From contig JAULSU010000007.1 of assembly GCA_030512335.1 (NCBI GenBank), positions 1,612,001-1,676,000 on the forward strand: a stretch of 64,000 nucleotides of DNA, given 5' to 3'. Source of the stretch: Immersiella caudata. Lineage: Eukaryota > Ascomycota > Sordariomycetes > Sordariales > Lasiosphaeriaceae. A program made the translations under genes and the position numbers. Of the stretch, positions 32,996 to 43,503 are shown one piece after another. Each line of letters begins with the position of its first letter. Position 1 is the stretch's first letter. Below the pieces are notes generated by a model. The model did not search any database and was not told where the DNA came from. It worked only from the letters and a program-made list of their open reading frames with translations.

Positions 32996-33971
32996 TCAAA
33001 CAAACTCAGCACCGTCAACAAGACAATCCTCTCCAAAATATATGCCCCAATCATAAATGTACCCGTTAAGCCCAGGATCCGTCGGATTCCAATCAAACGG
33101 AGACCTCTGGTCAATCTCAACGGGATTTGTCCAAGAATGAGGATGCACGCCCCAGCGAGCCCCTATTCAAGAACCCGCCGTAGGTGCGAGCACTCGCCGG
33201 ATTATTCGCACTGCACGCATCCAAGCGAACCATGGTATCCCATTTGAGCAACGACCCCGACTCGTACACACCGCTCGGGACGGTAACATTCGCGGCGGCG
33301 CCACGGCTCGGCACCACGGCGGGAGGCGCGGTAAAGATCCTCTTCTCAAAGGTCCAGCAATCAAAGGGAAATTTCATGTAGACCTGGCTGCCGTCGTACA
33401 TGAGATCGGGCGAGTTTCTCGTCAGAGCGCCGCTGGTGAGGTCGAGGTTGAACAGCGGGACACAACCGCTCGGGTTGGTGGGTGGGCGGATGTGCCACTC
33501 CTCTTCGCCTGAAGTGAAGCCTCGAAGGGCGCGTGAGTATCGTAGATCCTTGACATGAACGGCCGGAATCCGTGGGTGTTCCAGCCGTTCGCGCCTGGGA
33601 CGAAGCCGCGGGCGACGACTTTGAGGCAGAAGCCCTCGATCGTGGTCGGGTTGGAGGGAGAGGCGCTGGAGGAGCTTTGAAGGGATGGCGGAGGAAGAGG
33701 GGGTGATGATCGAGGATGAGGCGTTTGAGATGGATGCAATCGATGATGGTGGGGTACCTGAGGAGGCCGAAACGAAGGATGACGGTGCTGGCGTGCTCGA
33801 AACGGTAACCGAAGAGATTGAAGCCGAGGTTATCGATGATGCCGAATAGCTAGCCGCCGAAGACGCAGAAGACGATTCAATTGGCAGAGATGGAGCTGAT
33901 GATGAGGGCCGCGGTTGGCAACGTGCCGAAGCCATGCCCAACAGGGCGGGCAGCAAGAGTCGAATTCTCAT
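32996..33971 (-). pseudogene. Secreted Ser-rich protein, multiple frameshifts
   Basis: The ATG at 33971 begins a signal peptide (MRIRLLLPALLGMASARC), followed by about 100 residues dominated by Ser, Ala and Thr, likely an O-glycosylated stalk. The frame then shifts near 33690 to PTTIEGFCLKVVARGFVPGA. It returns near 33525 to EEEWHIRPPTNPSGCVPLFN. It shifts again at about 33168 to read GARWGVHPHSWTNPVEIDQR and ends GEDCLVDGAEFV* at 32996. Three shifts without splice signals indicate decay. The globular part has conserved-looking Cys and aromatic residues but no domain I can name. Probably a former cell-surface or secreted protein. Confidence 0.6.
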
Positions 33972-34692
33972 CGTATCGTTGCGAAATGAATGGACGTCAC
34001 TGAGGAAGCGACCCGGGTTATTGACGGATGGAGCAGCAAAGGGGAGGGACAGATTCAACTTGTTTGGAGACAGCATCGTCATTTTTATCGCCTGAAGCTT
34101 GGCAGCGAGGAGCTCAAGCGTGATCGTATCTCACTTTCTGCTGTGGAGCGTCCTACTCGGAGCTAATGGCAATAGTTGGCGACGATGCTCTGAAAGCTGC
34201 TAGACGCGGAGAGCTAGCAAAAGCTGAGATGGAGCCTGCCCCCCCTTTCGCTTAGTTCCCTGGCTTGGCTCGATGGGAGGATCTTGGACATGAGGTAATC
34301 GTATGGGTTTGCTTGCATGGGATGTGGAGAGGATCTTATGGGACGTTGACCGAATGAAATTTCATATTTGGTGGAAGCTTGCGAGTGGTGGCTGTGAGGA
34401 AAACGATTGAAAGTCAGCACCAACAGCAGCTTCCGGTCCCTCGGATTCACCATAGCTGCCTTATTCGCCACTACGTCGTTTCTCTGCTTCCCGGCGCGTT
34501 GAAACTGCCTGAAGGGTGCCACGTAGCTCGCCCCTTTTGATTTGGGATTACAGAATGACGCAGCCGCAGCTCCCATCCCTAGAGTATTCAAGTTCTACTT
34601 CGGACTGGGGTCTCAAAGCCCTGCCCCAGTGCATGTCAGCCCGGTGTCCAGGGAACCCATCCAAAACTAGTAGGTGTGGTGTGTGGCCTTAC

Positions 34693-35912
34693 CGGATCGT
34701 GCCCGAGAAGCACTTCCATGCCAGATTTTGTGAGTGCAGAAACCCCGGTTCTAAACTCTATGGCCATACCAATCTCCTCGACTAGGGCGACAACCTCTTC
34801 GCGACCAACGAAATCCTGTCCCTCGTGGAAATTGCCCAAGTCGTGGATATCTAACTTGGTGCGGACTAAACCGATGGGCAAGTTCGGCGCGAACTTGCAG
34901 ACCTCGGCCCACCACTAGAGATCATTCAAGGAAGTTAGCTCAAAGCTTCCGGTTAGGTGTATGTTGTCAACTGACATAGTCTCTGATGCTGCTGAAGGAA
35001 GCACGGTCGATCTCTGAAAAACAAATGAAGATGATATCGGCCTCTTGGTGTGTCGCTAGCCGCGTCCAACAAGCCTCAGGCTCACAAGAGGTATCCCAGA
35101 TATGCAGTCTTATTAGTGTCTCGCCATCGTACTTGTTCTTTACGTAAAGCCTGGCCCTGTCTCGCCTGTCAGAATACTGTGCCGACCATTCCAGGCTCTA
35201 GCATCGTGCACGTACATGCTGGCTGGGACCGCCTCAGTTGGGAAACGCCCGGTTGAGGGTGTTTGCCAACGATGTCTTGCCGACGCCTTGATTTCCAACT
35301 AGAACGACCTGACGGACAGTAAGAAAGAGTGAATTAACCAACAGAGAAGAATACATTTACCTTGTAGTGCAGCACTGGGACTTCTTCCGAGGCCTCGACG
35401 TCGTACTTCGTTTCATCGTATGCCGGCTCATCGATGACCTGTCCAAGGCTCTCCTGTCCAAGAGTCTCACGATCAAGGTACTCTGGATCAAGACCCTCTT
35501 CTTCAGGATACTCTTGGTCGAGGCTCTCCTCCACATCGTCAACTTGCACACTCTCCTCTTCAATGTACTCCTGATCAAGACTCTCTTCGGGTACTCCCCG
35601 GGCTCATCAACTTGAACACTCTCCTCCTTAAGGTATTCTTGATTGAGGCTCTCCTCTTCCAGGTATTTTTGATCAAGATCCTCCTCTTCAATGTACTCCT
35701 GTTCGATACTCTCCTCGTCCACTTGCAGACTCTGCCCTTCCAGGTACTCTTCATCAGGACCCTCCTCTTCAATCTCCTCTTCAACTTGCAGGCTCTCCTC
35801 TTCAAGGTACTCCTCAGGCTGGTCAACTTGAAGACTCTCCTGATCAAAGTACTCTTGATCAAGATTCTGCTGGCCAAGGCTCTGCTGAACCCCGATGTTG
35901 AAGTTGAAGGTG
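34693..35912 (-). pseudogene. Rho-like small GTPase with acidic repeat extension, broken
   Basis: On the minus strand an acidic repeat region leads by a GTAAAT-GTCAG intron into VVLVGNQGVGKTSLANTLNR (P-loop G1) and AFPTEAVPASMYV (switch I). A one-base shift near 35188 continues as YDGETLIRLHIWDTSCEP (G3, where the usual DTAGQ is altered to DTSCE), ADIIFICFSEID. After a GTCAGT intron comes WWAEVCKFAPNLPIGLVRTK with TKLD (G4) and VSALTKSGMEV (G5). Another one-base shift lies in the acidic region near 35600. No C-terminal CaaX exon could be placed. This is the Rho/Rac group by sequence order. Two lesions plus an abnormal G3 motif argue against a working GTPase. Confidence 0.68.
35400..35890. repeat. 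Acidic coding repeat (EEYLEEESLQV-type)
   Basis: A diverged array in which the minus strand reads variants of DQEYLEEESLQVDE over roughly 150 codons, for example EYFDQESLQVDQPEEYLEEE and DQKYLEEESLNQEYLKEES. Units are built from a 15-30 bp module. It forms the N-terminal extension of the Rho-like gene. Confidence 0.75.
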
Positions 35913-35920
35913 ACATGCCA

Positions 35921-36962
35921 CCCCCGTCGATCTTCCCGTGCTCATATTCTGTGCCTGCCCAGTGCAGTGACAATTGCAGGTTAAAAGAAAAGTACGAGGG
36001 AAAAGAAGAGAAAAAGCAATGGTGGACGAAGAAATGCAAGGTTGCACAGGCTGAAGATGGTAAATGAAGGACGAAATTTTAGAATGGAAGGCGCGGCACA
36101 ACCGAGATATGGAGGCGCAAAGATGCGAACTCAGGTGGCTCCTGCCGTGCAACATCAGAGTGTCCGCGTGCAAGCTACACGGCAGCACGGCATCACGGTC
36201 GAAGAGTTCTTTCAATCTAACAGCGGCTGGCAAGCAAAAATTGTCCCAATTTTCCGCTAAACTGTGATACAGTTCCATTGGCCCATTGTTGTCGCCAGCC
36301 GTGTTGTGAAGCAGCGCACCTGCTGTCTGCCGGAGAAATCCTTTCTTGTTGGAGACCCCACCTACCTCGGTGCAGCCTTCCTGCAGACGTGTCACCGGCG
36401 AAAGGTACAAGTGGTACCCTGAAACCGCCGAGTTCGACACTCAGTCAGACTTCAGCTGCCATTCCTGGACAATGCCTGGCCTGTGTATCCACATCGTCGA
36501 GTGATGGCCATCCGAAATTTAGGCATTGCTCTTCGCGGCCGCACAAGAATCCAGGTGAACATCTCCGTATGCAAATGTTGGCTATCACATAAATCATGAG
36601 CTTTGTTTTTATCCCAAGGTACGTCAGCCTTCTGAACTTACCAGAAAGCAATATTTGCGGATTGAAAAAATTGGAAAGAACGAAAAAAGGGACATGTCGA
36701 TTGGAGAAAAGTAGCAATTGGCCTCCAAATATGACCCCCCCCTCCCTTCAAAACTTCATCCCCAGAACCGCTGTCGAGGCGGTTTCAGCTGGAGCGATTC
36801 CAACATGCTCATTGGACGCTAGGGAGCGAGGCGCATTGGCTGCCTCCGTTAGGCCTACAATGCCCAACCTCCCCAACCTCAGCTCCGAAGAACACGATCT
36901 TCACCATCCCCAGAATCTACAATTGAGCTACCTGGACCCCGAGCTGCGCTCAAAGCACTTTG
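35921..36962. other. Intergenic region, no gene seen
   Basis: 1042 bp between the Rho-like pseudogene and the membrane protein gene. No start codon or exon of the Rho-like gene could be placed here. Confidence 0.4.
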
Positions 36963-38297
36963 ATGGCTCCGACGAAGGCATTCATTCGGCTTTTCCCCTG
37001 GCTCATCATCGCAGTCTGCGCCCGGACCCAAGGCTACACTGTTTTCCAGCCAACATGCAGCGCGCCTACCGAGCCCGTCAACTTCGTTTCAGCGCCAAAC
37101 TCGCGCGGCACGCTTGAGATCCTCTGGAGCTCACTCTTCACCATTTTCGCCTGCACCTGGACAATTCAACACCCGAATGTCCCCGAGCAACGCGATGGCC
37201 AGTTTCCCGGGTGGAAGGGAGATATTCGGTGGGGTCTTCGCCACGCCATCGAGTCTCTGAAGCTCGCAGTCGCAACCATCTTGGCCCCGGAGATTGTCAT
37301 CTTTGTCGCCTGGTGCGACATCTGCGCGGCACGCTATGTGTGCTCGAAACTCGACAGGTTCGCCAAAGACGATGGCGTGCCCTGGACCATGGCACACAGC
37401 CATTACGCCACCATGGGCGGTTTCGTCATTCGCGTGAAGAAGCGGTTGGAAAACGGTCCTGGATCTGGCCAGCCATACCATCTAACTGGTCCCGACCTCT
37501 GCTACCTCCGCGAAAAAGGACACATTCCCAGTCTCCCAAACCTAACTGAGGAGGAGATCGGAGACAAATCCAAGAGCGACCCGCTGCTCAAAGCGCTCGC
37601 CATTGGCCAAATCTTGTGGTCGATCGTGCAGATTTCAGTCAGAACCGTCCGTGGCCTGTCCATCTCGCTTCTGGAACTCAGCGTTCTCGCGTTTGCTGCG
37701 TGCGCGATTGTGGTTTACTTGCTTTACTGGAGCAAGCCCAAGAACGTCAATACAGCAACAACAATCCTTGAGTTTGACGGCGAAATCCCTGCTACTATAC
37801 GTGAAAATTTCACCGGCGCCATAGACCCGATCCGAGAGTTTCTAGTTTCCAACGACTCAGCACAAGACCGCGCTCGGGATTCCAAAGGCCGGCCCATACG
37901 CACTCTGACGTACCACGATGAAGGGGAGCGAAGCGATGCCATGGTGTTCTTCATGTACGTCGTAGGGCCGGCGCTCTTTGGCGGCATTCACATTGCTGGC
38001 TGGAATTTCTTCTTTCCAACGGAGGTGGAAAAGATTCTCTGGCGGTGTGCAAGTGTTTACACCACTGCCATCTTCTTGCTCATTATGATCTTTAGCGTTT
38101 TGGAGTACATTTGCCTGAGTTTTTTCATCGGAGAATCAGCAGCTTCAGATCAGTCTTCCTATCTTCGTCCTGGGCTGGCCTGGCTATACATAGTTGCGCG
38201 GCTGATCATCTTGGTGGAAACATTCCGGACCTTGGTGTATCTTCCTCTGGACGTCTTTACATCTACTTGGACTTCAGAGATCCCTCACTTTTCTTAG
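36963..38297 (+). CDS. Fungal multi-pass membrane protein, unknown function
   Basis: A single exon of 444 aa from the ATG at 36963. The N-terminus (FIRLFPWLIIAVCARTQG) is a signal peptide or first membrane segment. It is followed by GTLEILWSSLFTIFACTWTI and at least five more hydrophobic segments (for example AVATILAPEIVIFVAWCDI, SLLELSVLAFAACAIVVYLL, FFMYVVGPALFGGIHIAGW, TTAIFLLIMIFSVLEY, AWLYIVARLIILVETFRTLV). The motif TCxxPxNPNVP-like WTIQHPNVPEQRDGQ and the PGLAWLYIVARLIILVETFR ending recur in a large uncharacterised family of fungal integral membrane proteins. No transporter or enzyme signature is visible, so I assign no function. Intact. Confidence 0.78.
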   Translation: MAPTKAFIRLFPWLIIAVCARTQGYTVFQPTCSAPTEPVNFVSAPNSRGTLEILWSSLFTIFACTWTIQHPNVPEQRDGQFPGWKGDIRWGLRHAIESLKLAVATILAPEIVIFVAWCDICAARYVCSKLDRFAKDDGVPWTMAHSHYATMGGFVIRVKKRLENGPGSGQPYHLTGPDLCYLREKGHIPSLPNLTEEEIGDKSKSDPLLKALAIGQILWSIVQISVRTVRGLSISLLELSVLAFAACAIVVYLLYWSKPKNVNTATTILEFDGEIPATIRENFTGAIDPIREFLVSNDSAQDRARDSKGRPIRTLTYHDEGERSDAMVFFMYVVGPALFGGIHIAGWNFFFPTEVEKILWRCASVYTTAIFLLIMIFSVLEYICLSFFIGESAASDQSSYLRPGLAWLYIVARLIILVETFRTLVYLPLDVFTSTWTSEIPHFS

Positions 38298-39470
38298 TCC
38301 TGTGGAGAGAAAGGGGGTGCAGACACAACTTCTTGGACAGGAGGGGGTCGCTAAAGGTGATTTTGTTTCAACCCTGAGGGTGGAACTATCGTATTTATAT
38401 TCTTGCTTGCTTCTGTAATGAAACCGCTCGTCGAATCACCTGTAGATGAATCTCAAGCAAAGTACCTCAAGCGCTTTGCTTACTGTGCGTTTTCCAAATG
38501 CTTCAGCAGATTGGAAAGATGAAAGGCGGGAAGTCAATTCAGGGATAATCAGCCGGGAGCTCCGTTGGCCAATCGCTATTTAGGGCACAGAGGCTTACAT
38601 CAGAAGTCCCCCCAGCAGAGCGATGTCAGTATTTCGATGCCATTCAGAGAACGATTTCCTATTTGGGAAGATGGAATAGGGGTCGATGGATGCATCGCCA
38701 AAGGTTAAATTTCAACAGGATTTTTCTCTTCGTGGCCTGGTGCAGTCAACAGCAACGCATTAAAACCATTTCTTTTGTTACCCCGAGACTCTGTTCGGGG
38801 TGTTCATGTTCGGTTACTCTTGCGCTTTGCGTGCCTGTCGGTCATTTTGCTGAGCCTGTACCGGATGGAGGGCGAATTGTTTTTTTGGTTGCCATGCAGT
38901 CTGTCGTTTCCGAGGCAGAACAAGTGGGGGAAAAATGGGTGGCTTGCGACAGGCTGAGGAAAACAGCGAGATCTTTGCGGAACAGTTAATATTGATCTAG
39001 CCGAGAACCTTGACCTAAGCAAATAATAAGCGCGAGTTCATTCAGCGGATCCCAAGGCAGACACTTCTCAAAAGCCAGCCATCCCTGCAAAACGCTTCCA
39101 TCTCTGGACGGGAAAAGGGGCAAAAAGAAACACATCCGATCCATCCACGGGTCGGACCTGGAACCTCCTGATAACTTACACAACCATCAAAGATGATTAG
39201 AAGTCATAGTCAGACGACTTTGCCATTGAGCCAAGAGACCTATGATGCTGGCACTGGAAGAAATCATGACTTAAACGTCAGAGTTGGTTGTCGGCGGAGG
39301 GCAAAGCTGCCGAGCCCATCCATGTCACGTAGAGTAGCAACCCGAGGCAATGCCATCGGGGGAGAATCGCCTTGAATGTGGCTTGTCCATATAAAAAGCT
39401 TGTCTGCAAAGCCCCTGCCCGGAGATTCATATGCCATCTGGTCCGATGTCCTAGTTCGCATGCCATCCAC
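38298..39470. other. Intergenic region, no gene seen
   Basis: 1173 bp between convergent genes. No supported coding or RNA feature. Confidence 0.45.
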
Positions 39471-40035
39471 TCAGATCTTGCCCTCGCTCACGAGCCGCCG
39501 GATCGTTTCGATGCTTGACTCAACTGCCATCTTCGCAGTCTGTACGTAGTCAGCATCCCAGGCCGCACTTCGAACTTCCCGACAAACTCACCTTCTTGTG
39601 CTGCGCCTCCATCTTGCCAGCCTGCTCACTCCCCGCCTCCACGCCCGGATGCCGCCACTCAAACACATATGTCATGAACAAGTCCTCCGGCTGGCCACTT
39701 GGCCCCTGCGACACATAGTTGGCGATCTTGGTGCCGTTCTCCTGATGAAAGTCGACGCGGCACGGCGGGTACTCCTTGCAAATCTCCTGGACCGGCTCGC
39801 CGTCGGCCTTGGGTCCGTTGCCGTCCTTGAAGACGACATTGCGCGTTACCACCGTGACATCCTCATCGCGCTTTGCGACCTCCTCCTTGACCACATCGCA
39901 CTTTACGATGAGCGGAACGAACTCTTGGGCGTGGCGCACCTTGCGCTGCAGACCGGCCCAGACTTGGTCCCAGGTGAGGACGGATTGGTCGGGGCGGTTA
40001 ATCGGCGCGGTGTAGGCGAGGTTGAAGACGACCAT
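39471..40035 (-). CDS. DUF1857 / AtaL-like SRPBCC-fold protein
   Basis: Two exons (40035..39592, 39539..39471) give 170 aa. The intron is GTGAGT-GTACAG, 52 bp. The sequence starts VVFNLAYTAPINRP, with VLTWDQVWAGLQRKVRHAQE, followed by VVTRNVVF, PPCRVDFHQENGTKIANYVS and a C-terminal helix (TAKMAVESSIETIRRLVSEG). This matches the DUF1857 family, small fungal proteins with a predicted START/SRPBCC ligand-binding fold. AtaL is a named member near secondary-metabolite genes. No catalytic role is established and there is no cluster here. The downstream exon is only 23 codons and would be missed without splicing. Confidence 0.82.
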
Positions 40036-41136
40036 TGTTGCGATGCGTTGGAAATGAGGTTCACGGGAGGGATTTGGACTGACCTCTGCCGTTGCTTGAT
40101 GCGGGAGGGGCCGCTTTTAGGTGCCGGCGCGGAGCTTCCCCATCGGGTGTCTGTCACTGTCGCACACCCGCCGAGCGTAGCGACTCGCGACTCGTCCGAT
40201 GTCGAGCTTGTGGGGCTGGCCGTCTTCCGTGCCGCGGGCAGCGCGTTCCCAGTGGCGGGCCATACCGTCTAGGCCGATGCAGGAGGCACGCCATTCCTTG
40301 TTCCGGTAATAACCTGGAACTGCTTTTGAGACTCGCCAGCTTTCTTTCCCCAATTTCCTGACCAGAGATGGGATGTCGAGTTTGTTTTTCGCCCCTAGCT
40401 TCCAAGTCAGTGTGAGGGGTTGATGGTTGGCCCGTGCGCGCTAAGGCAGGTCCCCACTTGGGCTGAACGGCCCCGCCTTGGCAGGCGCAAACTACCAGTG
40501 GCGTTGCTCCATCTTCAACGTCCAAGTCAACATCGGATTATATGGTGCTTTTGGGATAAGATTTGAAGCCAGCAGATGGAAAGGCTTGTAGAAAGAAAAA
40601 GGAATAAACTGCCCTCAGTTTGCTTGCTCTCCACTCCTGTTGTGTACGATGAAAGCGACAGCCGGACAAACAGTGGTGGAACGGACGGCGGCAGCGCCTT
40701 CCATTGCGAACGAGCTTCTTGCTAGAGGACCCAATGTTAGATTTCTATCGTGCAACATCCATTTCCGCTCAAGTCACCGGTTTTAATGGTGTTACGATCT
40801 GTCCTCTGACAGTGGAGCGACACAGCCCATCACCTTCCTTCCAAGCACACAAAACATTGGCGGGCCCACTCTTTGCGTCACTGATGAGGCACAGTCCACG
40901 GGCAAAAACGCTCCGCAAATGAGGCAGAATTTCGAGAACTCCGCCACAGTTCCTCGTTGCGTCAAGATCTCTCGACGTCCAAGATAACATACCTGAGGAT
41001 TTTTCAACGCGCACCGTCCCTCGCCGATCCAGCGCAACCGGGCAGTTCGTGGCCCCCACAGCTTGGTTGGAGCTCCCTTCGACCTGCTAACGCTTTGCTA
41101 ACGCTCTGCTAACGCTCTGCTACAGTTTCTGAAGCT
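40036..41136. other. Intergenic region with promoter and leader of the next gene
   Basis: 1101 bp between divergent genes. Contains the 11-bp repeat listed separately just before the ATG at 41137. Otherwise nothing recognised. Confidence 0.45.
41086..41126 (+). repeat. Tandem branch-point-like repeat before a start codon
   Basis: Three 11-bp units (TGCTAACGCTT, then TGCTAACGCTC twice) are followed by TGCTACAG, ending 10 bp before the ATG. Each unit contains GCTAAC, the optimal fungal lariat branch sequence, and the last part looks like a 3' splice site. Confidence 0.8.
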
Positions 41137-42363
41137 ATGGGAATGCGTACTTCACTTCGCATCCTCGCTTTCCACAGCGGGGCCGCCATTCTATGGGTTC
41201 TGCTCTTGAGATTCTGCTACCGAAACCTCTTCGACGACCCTTCCAGCAACTTCTTCGATCCCCTCTCCGACGACGGGCTTCGTGTCTCACGCACCCGCAT
41301 CTCCGCAGTCAACCGCTACCTTGAAGCCACTCTCTTCGATACGGTAGCCGAGCAAGACAGCGACCAACCCAAGATGCCTATCCTGAGACGATGGCCAAAG
41401 CGACTCTGTCTCGGCATTGTGAGTGATCCTACGAGGCACGGTCATGATGAGGACTCCCTCACCCGTACACTCTCTTCACTGAGGAGCGGGCTCACGTCGA
41501 ACGATCGCGAATCGATGCATATGGTTATCCTACTCGCCACCGAGTCGCGGACTGACCACTTTGCCTTTGGCAAACCGTGGTTACCGAGGTTGGTGGATGA
41601 GGTTCTGGTCTACGGGAGGAGCAACGAGGACAACACGACGATCCCTGGTCTGCAAACCTACACTGAGGTCGACACTGATAGCAACCTCATCGCACCAGCC
41701 CAGAGAGAAGCCTCCCAGGAACGATACAGACTGGGCCACTCCGTGTTGTTCGAGGCATGTCGCAGGACCCAGGCATCGTACCTGGCTTTGGTGGAGCCTG
41801 GCTTTGTAGCAACGCACGATTGGCACTCAAGACTGGCATCAGCCTTTACTCAGGCAAACAAGGCGGCGAGGACAACCGGGGGCGACTGGGCTTACATCAA
41901 ACTCTTCTATCACCCGACCCCGACATGGTCAGCGCCAAACGATAGTTGGACGACTAGGATGGTGAAGTGGACCTTGATCTACATCACCGCGGTGCTGATA
42001 GGTACTGGACTCTCGAAATGGGGCTTTTACAGGAGGAAGGTAACAGCGAGGAGCCTATGGCAAGAGTCGATGCCCTTGTTGACCCTAGTGGTCTGGGTCC
42101 CACCTTTTGTCGGACTGTTTTACATGGCTGGAGGTGCCCACGCATTTCAGCTTCACTTCTGGCCGTACGTGGGGGGCATACGGGAGTTATCGCAGGAAGT
42201 GTGCTGCGAGCACGGGATGGCGTTTCAGCAACGACATTTCGAGGATGTTACCAAGATGTTCAAAGCCTTACCTTCGGATTTGGAGGTCGCTGATATCCTC
42301 GATCAGCTTGCTGCCACAAGAGGATTGTCGAGGTGGGTGATGGATCCGGCTATTGCTTTGTAG
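41137..42363 (+). CDS. PGAP4-like membrane glycosyltransferase-type protein
   Basis: A single exon of 408 aa. There is one membrane segment near the N-terminus (LAFHSGAAILWVLLLRFC). A soluble part (KRLCLGIVSDPTRHG, MHMVILLATESRTDH, SYLALVEPGFVATHDW) resembles a GT-A fold. A pair of close membrane segments (WTLIYITAVLIGTGLSKW and LLTLVVWVPPFVGLFYMAG) interrupts the second half before GMAFQQRHFEDVTKMF. One N-terminal anchor plus a two-helix hairpin inserted in the transferase domain is the topology of PGAP4/TMEM246, which adds GalNAc to GPI anchors in animals. Fungal relatives are uncharacterised. The assignment rests on topology and motif spacing and is tentative. ATG at 41137, with a second Met at codon 3. 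Confidence 0.7.
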   Translation: MGMRTSLRILAFHSGAAILWVLLLRFCYRNLFDDPSSNFFDPLSDDGLRVSRTRISAVNRYLEATLFDTVAEQDSDQPKMPILRRWPKRLCLGIVSDPTRHGHDEDSLTRTLSSLRSGLTSNDRESMHMVILLATESRTDHFAFGKPWLPRLVDEVLVYGRSNEDNTTIPGLQTYTEVDTDSNLIAPAQREASQERYRLGHSVLFEACRRTQASYLALVEPGFVATHDWHSRLASAFTQANKAARTTGGDWAYIKLFYHPTPTWSAPNDSWTTRMVKWTLIYITAVLIGTGLSKWGFYRRKVTARSLWQESMPLLTLVVWVPPFVGLFYMAGGAHAFQLHFWPYVGGIRELSQEVCCEHGMAFQQRHFEDVTKMFKALPSDLEVADILDQLAATRGLSRWVMDPAIAL

Positions 42364-42511
42364 CGGATATTCTCAGACCGAGGGTCAATTTCACGTCGCC
42401 AATCGCTGGAGGCAGTACCTATAAAGTAGGCGCTAATCTCACCGTGTGCTGTCCTCCTACTTTGCGTCCTCGCTGCCTTTCACTAACGAATTGGAGTCTT
42501 GACTTCTGCCT

Positions 42512-43503
42512 TTACTGACTCTCGACTCCACCTCCAGCTTCGCCCCTCAACCCAAGAAAAACGACCAACACAGCCGCATACGCGGCAGTGTTCGACAAGA
42601 CATCAATATACTCATCCAATACACATGCCATCATAAACCCAAACACAACCACAAAGGCAGACGTCGATGTCAACGCCACGTACAACCCCGTCTTCAACAT
42701 CATCAACCACATCGGTCCCATCAGAAAGCCTGCACCCACCGCTGAGACCACTACGCGGCTGAAGAGGCGCTTGCCCCGCGAGATCGAGGCCTGCTAGTGA
42801 CTTGTTGGGGATGATGCGATCGAGTTTGGATTCGCCAGTCATACGGAAGGGGTCGACACGGGAGGGTTGTCCACACTTTTCCATGTAGTCGTAGTCTTGG
42901 AGGCATTGGACCGTGTGGGTGAAGAGAGTCGGTTATTAGATGCTCTCATGACTTGGCATGTCTGCAGGATGGGAGGCAAGGGATAGTGGGTAAGTGAAAA
43001 GGGGGTGTCAACATATCGATGCAAATCTTCCCAGTTTCCATCGTCGGGAGCATCTTTCCCCTTTGGGGATTGGAAACCGTACAACTCGCCGCCGCTCTTT
43101 TCCCATTGGGAGAGGTGTCGGGCGAGTCTGATCCTCAAGTGTACAAGGTACGCCCTTTGCACCTCGGTCAAGTTCACCTCGAAGCTTTCCCATGGTTGTA
43201 CCTTGGTGACGAGACTCTTTCCGTAGTGATCCTAGAGCCACTTGTCAGGGTCGTCAATGCCGAACACGTCGTCGTCGTCGCCGTCGTCTTCGAGCTTGTC
43301 ATCTCCGGTTCAAGCTGTGTTGATGGGGGTTGAGGGCCGAATGAATCACGTTTCCTTTCTTCTACCAATATGTCGTCGGCAGAAGCTGGGGCCTGTGCGG
43401 GACGGCGCAGTTGCACCGATGGTGGGGGTGAACTGAGCTTGCTGCCGTCCGAACGGCTAGAGCGGACGGAGCCCCTCTCCACGTCGGCTTCGTGGTCTAC
43501 CAT
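42512..43503 (-). pseudogene. DUF6594 membrane protein, broken
   Basis: The start at 43503 (MVDHEADVERGSVRSSRSD) leads to a disordered region. A one-base shift near 43309 opens an acidic segment, DDDDVFGIDDPDKWL, followed at once by an in-frame TAG, then DHYGKSLVTKVQPWESFEVN and LTEVQRAYLVHLRIRLARHL. An expected intron acceptor before VQCLQDYDYMEKC reads ACG instead of AG. A final shift near 42775 brings in the membrane part (RGKRLFSRVVVSAVGAGFLM, LSNTAAYAAVLVVFLGLR). The order (basic/acidic head, DYDY helix, two C-terminal membrane helices) is that of the fungal DUF6594 family, of unknown role. Several independent lesions make it a pseudogene. Confidence 0.72.
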
